In this document: positions 1 to 4,551 of the stretch, in pieces | Numbering within the stretch: position 1 is the first letter of the stretch | Layout: the number at the start of each line of letters is the position of its first letter | Assembly: GCA_947383275.1 (NCBI GenBank) | Contig: CANDCW010000121.1 | Location: 1 to 5,705, forward strand | Source of the DNA: an uncultured Bacillota bacterium | GTDB taxonomy: Bacteria > Bacillota > Clostridia > Oscillospirales > Oscillospiraceae | DNA length: 5,705 nt | Direction of reading: 5' to 3' | The notes under the pieces: generated by a model | What the model was told of the DNA's origin: nothing | The model's input: the letters and a program-made list of their open reading frames with translations, nothing else | The model's database searches: none | Program-made: the position numbers and the translations under genes

Positions 1-77
1 CCCGGCCCGAGGTATTTGCCAATGGTCTTGGCCTTGGACGGGGACTCTACAATCACTAAGTCTGTTTTATTTGCCAC
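1..77 (-). CDS. topA: DNA topoisomerase I, N-terminal fragment (cut by window edge)
   Basis: Type IA topoisomerase that relaxes negatively supercoiled DNA by single-strand passage in the cytoplasm. Only the first 25 codons are visible. Read from a GTG at 77-75, the protein begins with about six variable residues, then LVIVESPSKAKTIGKYLG. This is the opening strand and Toprim motif of TopA (family form LVIVESPAKAKTI.KYLG), whose glutamate (residue 11 here) belongs to the metal-binding active site. The start is set by a GGAGGT ribosome site at 92-87, nine bases upstream of the GTG. The gene follows dprA after 31 bases with no terminator between, and dprA-topA is a common order in Firmicutes, so the two are probably co-transcribed. 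The catalytic tyrosine and C-terminal zinc domains lie outside the window. The identity is strong despite the short stretch. Confidence 0.93.
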   Translation of the reverse strand, partial: MANKTDLVIVESPSKAKTIGKYLGP

Positions 78-108
78 TTTGGATTTACCTCCAGAGATTA
101 CGAAATGA

Positions 109-1317
109 TTACTCCAGCTTCACCAGGGAGCAAAAGCGCCGCCCAGGGTGCTCCTCTATCTTTCCCCCGATCTGGAGTATGGTGAGCGCGGACAAGACCC
201 GCTTGGCGGGAATCTGCGTCTTATCCACAATCTCGTCTGTGGTGAGGGTATCCTCAGACGTAGCGGCCAGAATCGCCAGCTCGTCATCGGTAAACTGGGA
301 CTTCTGCTCCCCCCGGGGGATCAGCTCCCGGCTGGGGGCCGCTTTGACCGCAGGCTCCACTGGCGCCTCCTTCCGGGGCTTGTCCCCGGCCAGCCTGGCC
401 CGGACCACCTCGGGCGGCAGAGGCACACCCTTCAGCTTGGTGGGAAACTGGCCAGCAAAGTCCTCTAAAATGTCCTCCGCCCGCTCCACCAGCTTGGCCT
501 TGTAGTCCTGAATCAGCCGGTTGGTTCCCCTGGCGCAGTTTTCATCCAGCCCGATGGGAACCGCGTACACCTCGCGGCCCTGCTCCAAGGCATGATTGAC
601 GGTGAGCATCGTGCCGCCGCGAGGCTCGCACTCCACAGCCAGCACGCCCAAACACAGGCCGCTCAAAATGCGGTTGCGAGGATTAAAATGCTCCCCCCTG
701 TGGGGCGTGCCCGGCGGATACTCAGAGATCAGCGCTCCCGCTGCGGCAACGTCCTCGTACAAATATCGGTTCTCCTTGGGAAATACCTGATCCACCCCGC
801 CTGCCAACATGGACACCACCGGCCCGCCGGCCTTCAGCGCGCCGGTGACGGCGAAGGTATCAATGCCCTCGGCAATACCGGACACCACCAACGCACCCTT
901 GGCCGACAGGTCCATGGAAAATTTTTCCGCCCGTTCCAACCCTTTCACAGTGGCTCTGCGCATGCCCACCACGCCGATGGCCGCTTCTTCGTCGAACCGA
1001 AAGATTTTTCCCCGGATATACAGCAGCACCGGCGGATCGCTGATCTGCCGCAGCCGCTGGGGGTAGTAGGTGTCCTCAATGGTCATGATGTGCAGGCCAA
1101 GCCGGTCGCATTCGCCCATGATCCGATTTGGCCCGTCCATGCTCTTGTCCAGCAGAGCCTGCTTGGCAAAATTGGGCAGAGGAAGAGGCGCATAGTCCTC
1201 TTTCCCGCCGTAAAAGGCCCGCTCTGGGTTGGAAAAATAATCCAGCACAGTCAACGCGCCCACCGCGCCCAAACCCTTACGGGTGGTCAGCCATAACCAG
1301 TATTTCAGATCCGCCAT
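109..1317 (-). CDS. dprA: DNA-processing protein DprA (Smf)
   Basis: Cytoplasmic protein that binds incoming single-stranded DNA and loads RecA during natural transformation; it is also widespread in bacteria not known to be competent. The 402 residues show an N-terminal helical HhH/SAM-like region (about 1-60) and the Rossmann-type DprA core (about 80-290). Core motifs are VVGMRRAT (116-123), VSGIAEGID (145-153), AGGVDQVFPKEN (172-183), SEYPPGTPH (198-206) and FNPRNRILSGL (211-221). A lysine/proline-rich linker (about 291-340) leads to a C-terminal winged-helix domain (about 343-402, DELAILAAT through GGKIEEHPGRRF). The ATG start has an AGGAGG site at 1332-1327 with a nine-base gap. It lies 55 bases after the RNA methyltransferase and 31 before topA. 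Several positions differ from the usual family form: GGT where SGs/SGa is common, AVPI for AVPG, and CARGTN for the S.G.N segment. The family assignment is secure; a role in competence here is only inferred. Confidence 0.96.
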   Translation of the reverse strand: MADLKYWLWLTTRKGLGAVGALTVLDYFSNPERAFYGGKEDYAPLPLPNFAKQALLDKSMDGPNRIMGECDRLGLHIMTIEDTYYPQRLRQISDPPVLLYIRGKIFRFDEEAAIGVVGMRRATVKGLERAEKFSMDLSAKGALVVSGIAEGIDTFAVTGALKAGGPVVSMLAGGVDQVFPKENRYLYEDVAAAGALISEYPPGTPHRGEHFNPRNRILSGLCLGVLAVECEPRGGTMLTVNHALEQGREVYAVPIGLDENCARGTNRLIQDYKAKLVERAEDILEDFAGQFPTKLKGVPLPPEVVRARLAGDKPRKEAPVEPAVKAAPSRELIPRGEQKSQFTDDELAILAATSEDTLTTDEIVDKTQIPAKRVLSALTILQIGGKIEEHPGRRFCSLVKLE

Positions 1318-1337
1318 AGGTCGCCGCCTCCTAAATT

Positions 1338-1358
1338 AAAACCCGCGCTTTCGCGCAG
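1338..1358 (-). terminator. Small GAAA-loop hairpin with T-run between methyltransferase and dprA
   Basis: On the minus strand the 55-base gap contains CTGCGC-GAAA-GCGCGG, a six-pair stem (one G-T pair) capped by a GNRA-type tetraloop (arms at 1358-1353 and 1348-1343). It is followed after one G by TTTT, then AATTT, and the dprA ribosome site starts six bases after the TTTT. It could act as a weak intrinsic terminator or attenuator that lowers dprA-topA expression relative to the methyltransferase, or as an RNA-stabilising or processing hairpin. The stem is short and the T-run is interrupted, so strong termination is unlikely. Confidence 0.35.
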
Positions 1359-1372
1359 TCCTGTCCGCCAGC

Positions 1373-2128
1373 CTAAGGCCGCCCCATCTCCCACAGGACG
1401 ATGGTGGCAGCGGCAGCGGCATTCAACGACTCACAGCGGTCACGCATGGGAATTTTGACCGTTTTTTCGCTCCAGTCCAACAGCGCTTGGGAAACGCCCC
1501 TCCCCTCGCTTCCGATCACTACGGCACAGCGGCTCAGGGGTACCGTTCTAATCTCCGCCGTATCCTCCCGCAGGGCGGAGGCATACAGCGCCAGCCCGGA
1601 CCGCTCCAGCAAGGCGGGCAGGGCAGACGCCTGCGTTTCATACACCGGCAGGCGGAAGCAGGCGCCCATGGTAGCGCGCACCGTTTTGGGGGAAAACGGA
1701 TCGGCGCAGTGGTTAACCAGAATCACGCCGTCCGCACCCAGCCCATCGGCAGTGCGCCAGATTGTCCCCACATTCCCCGGGTCCTGAAGGCCGTCCAGTA
1801 CCAACCAGCGTCCTCCCTCCAGTATTTCTGGGGGCGCCGTATCCGGAATCGGGGAGAGGAACACCACCCCCTGAGGGGTTTGGGTATCGCACAGGCTTTG
1901 CAGCAGGTCGGGAGGAACCTCCACCCGGCGGACGCCTTCAGGACAGGAAACATCCGTCCCACGGGCTGTGATGACCGTGTGGATGGCGGCGCCGGCTTTT
2001 ACCGCCTCCTCCAGCAGCTTGGGGCCCTCAGCAGGAAACAGACCCGCCGCCCGGCGTGCGGCGCGGTCACGGTTCAGCTTTTTCACCTGGACCGCCAGCG
2101 GATTCTGCCGGCTGGTGATATATTCCAC
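1373..2128 (-). CDS. SpoU/TrmH-family RNA 2'-O-ribose methyltransferase
   Basis: Predicted S-adenosylmethionine-dependent enzyme that methylates the ribose 2'-OH of rRNA or tRNA in the cytoplasm. The 251 residues split into an N-terminal substrate-binding region (about 1-95, with GLFPAEGPKLLEEAV at 29-43) and a C-terminal SPOUT knot domain. Motif 1 is LVLDGLQDPGNVGTIWRTAD (109-128, with Asn119 and Arg125), followed by RATMGACFRLPV (151-162). Motif 2 is VIGSEGRGVS (204-213, Glu208), and motif 3 is IPMRDRCESLNAAAAATI (226-243, Ser234 and Asn236). These knot motifs bind SAM. The start is GTG, with GGAGG at 2140-2136 seven bases upstream. It is the first gene of a likely unit with dprA and topA, served by a promoter that overlaps the end of dapF. 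The target nucleotide cannot be told from sequence alone (RlmB-, TrmH- and YsgA-like proteins look alike), so no symbol is given. Confidence 0.93.
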   Translation of the reverse strand: MEYITSRQNPLAVQVKKLNRDRAARRAAGLFPAEGPKLLEEAVKAGAAIHTVITARGTDVSCPEGVRRVEVPPDLLQSLCDTQTPQGVVFLSPIPDTAPPEILEGGRWLVLDGLQDPGNVGTIWRTADGLGADGVILVNHCADPFSPKTVRATMGACFRLPVYETQASALPALLERSGLALYASALREDTAEIRTVPLSRCAVVIGSEGRGVSQALLDWSEKTVKIPMRDRCESLNAAAAATIVLWEMGRP

Positions 2129-2162
2129 GGCGGCTCCTCCTTCCCCCAGACACGATTCTTAT

Positions 2163-2191
2163 ATAATAAAGGTATCCCCCCAGGTTGTCAA
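2163..2191 (-). promoter_or_regulatory. Sigma-A-type promoter for methyltransferase-dprA-topA
   Basis: Reading the minus strand, a perfect TTGACA (2191-2186) is followed by exactly 17 bases and TATTAT (2168-2163, one mismatch to TATAAT). Transcription would start near 2155, giving a leader of about 27 bases that contains the GGAGG site of the methyltransferase. The TTGACA includes the TGA stop codon of dapF (2190-2188), so the promoter begins inside the preceding gene. The spacer carries a run of six G. Box quality and spacing make this one of the best promoter candidates in the window. Confidence 0.8.
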
Positions 2192-2994
2192 GCCGTGTTT
2201 TTTGCCGGCCAGAGCAGCTCCCCTTCGAACACCGTCCGGGCAGGGCCGGTCATGAACACCACCTCCCCCCGCCGCTCCAGGGCGAGGACGCCTCCCGGCA
2301 GGGCGGCTTTCACCTTTGGGCCGCAGCGGTTTTCCCGGAGCGCCGCCCCAAAAACAGCACAGGCCCCAGTGCCACAAGCCAGGGTGATTCCGCTCCCCCG
2401 CTCCCAGACACGAATAAAAATGTGCTCCCGGTCGGGACAGGCGGCAAATTCGATGTTCCGCCGCTCCCCCAGCGCGGGATGGCGCTCCAAAACCGGCCCC
2501 AGCCGTTCCAGCTCCACAGACTCAGGGTCTTTGCAGAAAATCACCCCGTGGGGGTTGCCCACATCGGCGGGAATCACAGTGAACGCCTCCCCCGCGGCCT
2601 CCAGCGCCACAGGAGGAGACACCCGCACCGCTCCCATATCCACCGTAACCCGGTCCACCTCGCCGCCCATAATGTGGAGCTCCAGCGACCGGGGGCCGGC
2701 GCCGGTGTCAATGGTGAGGCAGGTCTTTCGAGTCAGGCCCTTGTCGTACACATACTTGCCCACACAGCGGATGCCGTTGCCGCACATAGTCCCCCGGGAG
2801 CCGTCGGCGTTGTACATCTCCATGGCGAAGTCTCCCCCGCGGCCCGGCTTGACGCAGATTATGCCATCCGCCCCCACGCCGAAACGGCGCCGGGACAGCC
2901 TTCTGGCCAGCTCAGGCAGATTCTCCGGCTCCTCCTCCAGACAGTTCAGATAGATGTAGTCGTTGCCCAGTCCCTCCATTTTTGTGAATCGCAT
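2188..2994 (-). CDS. dapF: Diaminopimelate epimerase DapF
   Basis: Cofactor-independent racemase that converts LL-diaminopimelate to meso-diaminopimelate, the peptidoglycan cross-linking residue and the substrate of LysA. Both catalytic cysteines are visible: Cys71 in MCGNGIRC (70-77) and Cys207 in ACGTGACA (206-213), one from each of the two pseudo-symmetric halves. Substrate-binding residues of the family are also present: Asn11 in GLGNDY, Asn62 in YNADGSRG, Asn147 in GNPHG, Asn180 in RRNIEF, and Glu198-Arg199 in WERGSG. I chose the ATG at 2994 (268 aa) because the family starts with M.FTKM.G.GND and an AAGGGG site lies nine bases upstream. The frame extends to a GTG at 3030, but that has no ribosome site. 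It lies 84 bases after glnA, across a terminator-like hairpin, so its transcription may come from glnA read-through or from a promoter I could not identify. Its stop overlaps the next promoter. Confidence 0.97.
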   Translation of the reverse strand: MRFTKMEGLGNDYIYLNCLEEEPENLPELARRLSRRRFGVGADGIICVKPGRGGDFAMEMYNADGSRGTMCGNGIRCVGKYVYDKGLTRKTCLTIDTGAGPRSLELHIMGGEVDRVTVDMGAVRVSPPVALEAAGEAFTVIPADVGNPHGVIFCKDPESVELERLGPVLERHPALGERRNIEFAACPDREHIFIRVWERGSGITLACGTGACAVFGAALRENRCGPKVKAALPGGVLALERRGEVVFMTGPARTVFEGELLWPAKNTA

Positions 2995-3003
2995 GATTCC
3001 ACG

Positions 3004-3033
3004 CCCCTTCCGGTGACAGCTTATGCACACCGG
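3004..3033 (-). promoter_or_regulatory. Inverted repeat overlapping the dapF ribosome binding site
   Basis: On the minus strand CCGGTG (3033-3028) and CACCGG (3015-3010) form a perfect six-base inverted repeat with a 12-base loop. The ribosome site GGAAGGGG (3011-3004) begins inside the right arm and could pair further with the CC just before the left arm. The hairpin could reduce access to the dapF start or protect a processed 5' end. The short stem and GC-rich setting mean chance is possible. Confidence 0.35.
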
Positions 3034-3038
3034 GGCAC

Positions 3039-3072
3039 AGAAAGACCGGGGACGGCCTGGGCCGGCCCCGGC
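3039..3072 (-). terminator. GC-rich terminator-like hairpin after glnA
   Basis: Six bases after the glnA stop, the minus strand folds as GCCGGGG, a C/T mismatch, CGGC, a CCAG loop, GCCG, then CCCCGGT (3072 to 3045). That is about 11 base pairs, nearly all G-C, with one terminal G-T pair. The tail is CTTTCT (3044-3039), poorer in T than a classic intrinsic terminator. The position directly behind glnA fits partial or full termination. It would separate glnA from dapF, or let only part of the transcription through. Confidence 0.6.
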
Positions 3073-3078
3073 AGGGCG

Positions 3079-4410
3079 TTAATAAATCACCAGATACTTC
3101 TCCAGCTCCCAGCTGGACACGCGGGTCTGGTACTCGTCCCACTCCCGCATTTTACCCTTGATATAATGCTTTGCCACATGCTCGCCCAGCACATCCAATA
3201 TAAGGGCGTCCTGCTCCAGCTCCTCCAGAGCATCCTTCAGCGTCTCGGGCAGGCAGTAAATACCGTTGGCTTTGCGGGTGGCGTCGTCCATGGCATAGAT
3301 GTCGCCAGTAATCTCCCCGGGAGGCGTCAGGCCCCGGGCAATGCCGTCCAGGCCGGCGGCCAGGCAGACTGCTACCGCCAGATAGGGATTGCAGGCGGGG
3401 TCGGGGCTGCGCAGCTCCACCCGGGTTGCCTGCCCCCGGGCGGCGGGGATGCGGATCAGGGCGGAGCGGTTGGAGGCCGACCAAGCTCGGTACCGGGGGG
3501 CCTCATGGCCCGCGCCAAGCCTTTTGTAGGAGTTCACCAGCGGATTGGTAATAGCAGTAAAGCCCTGGACATGCTCCAGCAGGCCGGCGATGAAGGAGTA
3601 CGCCGTCTTGGACAGGCCCCGCTCCCCGTTGGGGTCGCAGAAGACGTTTTTGCCGTCCTTGAACAGGGACATGTTCAGGTGCATTCCGTTGCCGGCAATG
3701 TCGTAGATGGGCTTGGGCATAAAGGTGGCGTGGAGGCCGTTTTTCTGAGCGATGCTCTTGGCCGTGAGCTTGAAGGTCATGATCTTATCCGCGCCCTCCA
3801 GGGCGCCGGTGTACTTAAAGTCAATCTCATGCTGGGCCACGGCGCACTCGTGGTGGCTGGCCTCAATTTCAAACCCCATCTTCTCCAGATTCAGGCAGAT
3901 CTCCCGGCGGGTGGACTCGCCGTGGTCCAAGGGGCCCAGGTCAAAGTACGCGGCCTCGTCTTTGGTGTTGGTGGTAGCCCGTCCATTCTCGTCGGTCTCA
4001 AAGAGGAAAAATTCCAGCTCCGGGCCGATGTTGAGCACATCATAGCCCATGGACCGGGCCCGGTAGAGCACCCGGCGCAGCACGCCCCGGGGATCGCCCA
4101 CAAAGGGGGTGCCGTCTGTGTTGTACACATCGCAGAACATGCGGGCCACCCGCCCGCCGCTCACTTTCTCGGGCAGGACCATAAAACTGTTCAGGTCGGG
4201 GTATAGGCACTGGTCCGACTCGTGGATGCGGGTAAAGCCCTCAATGGAGGAGCCGTCGAACATGATCTGGTTGTTTACCGCCTTTTCCACCTGGGAGGCG
4301 GTGATAGCCACGTTTTTCATCTGGCCGAAAATATCGGTGAACTGCATCCGGATGAACTCGATATTCTCCTCCCGGACAATGCGGATAATGTCTTCCTTGG
4401 AATAGGCCAT
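3079..4410 (-). CDS. glnA: Glutamine synthetase, type I-alpha
   Basis: Dodecameric cytoplasmic enzyme that makes glutamine from glutamate, ammonia and ATP. At 443 residues it matches the short I-alpha group (Bacillus subtilis type), without the roughly 25-residue insert of I-beta enzymes. Visible motifs: MQFTDIFGQMKN (22-33), FDGSSIEGFTRIHESD (51-66), GPELEFFLF (129-137, metal ligands Glu131/Glu133), EASHHE (183-188), QHEIDFKY (193-200), GMHLNMSLF (242-250, His244), the flap GHEAP (301-305) and NRSALIRIPAARG (314-326), then RVELRS (330-335). Arg61 corresponds to the glutamine-feedback arginine of the Bacillus enzyme. I chose the ATG at 4410 because GAGGG (4423-4419) lies eight bases upstream and the protein then has the usual MA.S.EDI start. 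An in-frame ATG at 4434 lacks a ribosome site and lies only about four bases from the predicted transcript start. It is divergent from lysA and followed by a hairpin. Confidence 0.98.
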   Translation of the reverse strand: MAYSKEDIIRIVREENIEFIRMQFTDIFGQMKNVAITASQVEKAVNNQIMFDGSSIEGFTRIHESDQCLYPDLNSFMVLPEKVSGGRVARMFCDVYNTDGTPFVGDPRGVLRRVLYRARSMGYDVLNIGPELEFFLFETDENGRATTNTKDEAAYFDLGPLDHGESTRREICLNLEKMGFEIEASHHECAVAQHEIDFKYTGALEGADKIMTFKLTAKSIAQKNGLHATFMPKPIYDIAGNGMHLNMSLFKDGKNVFCDPNGERGLSKTAYSFIAGLLEHVQGFTAITNPLVNSYKRLGAGHEAPRYRAWSASNRSALIRIPAARGQATRVELRSPDPACNPYLAVAVCLAAGLDGIARGLTPPGEITGDIYAMDDATRKANGIYCLPETLKDALEELEQDALILDVLGEHVAKHYIKGKMREWDEYQTRVSSWELEKYLVIY

Positions 4411-4418
4411 AAGCCAAG

Positions 4419-4423
4419 CCCTC
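4419..4423 (-). promoter_or_regulatory. Ribosome binding site that decides the glnA start
   Basis: GAGGG on the minus strand lies eight bases before the ATG at 4410-4408. The upstream in-frame ATG (4434-4432) has no purine-rich site in front of it, so the shorter 443-residue protein is preferred. Confidence 0.65.
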
Positions 4424-4444
4424 ACTTTCCTCATGTTGGCTATT

Positions 4445-4474
4445 AGTATCGCATTTCCAGGGGCGGATTGTCAA
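4445..4474 (-). promoter_or_regulatory. glnA promoter (TTGACA with extended -10)
   Basis: On the minus strand a perfect TTGACA (4474-4469) is followed by 18 bases and GATACT (4450-4445). A TGC directly before it supplies the TG of an extended -10 element. The predicted transcript start is near 4438, giving a leader of about 28 bases to the chosen ATG. The -10 hexamer matches only 4 of 6 consensus bases; the perfect -35 and the TG motif raise confidence. Confidence 0.6.
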
Positions 4475-4489
4475 GGATTTTATTGACAA
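4468..4489 (+). repeat. Inverted repeat TTGTCAA/TTGACAA between divergent promoters
   Basis: TTGTCAA (4468-4474) and TTGACAA (4483-4489) are exact reverse complements separated by eight bases, GGATTTTA. Each arm contains the -35 box of one promoter, the left for glnA on the minus strand and the right for lysA on the plus strand. Part of the symmetry follows simply from two facing TTGACA boxes. The inner TGTCA/TGACA halves resemble those of GlnR/TnrA sites (TGTNA-N7-TNACA), but the spacing here is ten rather than seven, so I do not call a GlnR site. Confidence 0.6.
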
Positions 4490-4511
4490 ATCACCGGAAA
4501 GAAGATAGACT
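4483..4511 (+). promoter_or_regulatory. lysA promoter (TTGACA-17-TAGACT)
   Basis: TTGACA (4483-4488), a 17-base spacer and TAGACT (4506-4511, 4 of 6 consensus matches) lie upstream of lysA. Transcription would start near 4518, leaving a leader of about 34 bases that contains AAGGAG at 4535-4540. The -35 is perfect and the spacing ideal; the -10 is moderate. Confidence 0.6.
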
Positions 4512-4551
4512 GACTGTTGCCTTATAGACTAAAGAAGGAGCGACCCGTTCT

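Noticed and set aside
1487..2953. Plus-strand open frame of about 490 codons opposite the methyltransferase and dapF
   Set aside because: It is antisense to two real genes, crosses the clear promoter and intergenic gap between them, and shows no recognisable domain or ribosome site.
2995..3030. Longer dapF start at the GTG at 3030 (12 extra residues)
   Set aside because: No ribosome site precedes it, the extra residues are not family-like, and the ATG at 2994 gives the conserved M.FTKM start with a nearby AAGGGG.
2185..4206. Plus-strand open frame of about 670 codons antisense to dapF and glnA
   Set aside because: It lies opposite two unmistakable genes, has low-complexity His/Gly/Ala/Pro-rich composition and matches no family. 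Long antisense frames are expected where third codon positions are GC-rich.
4411..4434. Longer glnA start at the ATG at 4434 (8 extra residues)
   Set aside because: There is no ribosome site, it is almost at the predicted transcript start, and the ATG at 4410 has GAGGG at good spacing and gives the standard family length.
4469..4488. GlnR/TnrA-type operator in the glnA-lysA gap
   Set aside because: The half-sites TGTCA and TGACA fit TGTNA/TNACA, but they are separated by ten bases instead of seven, and two facing -35 boxes already explain the symmetry.
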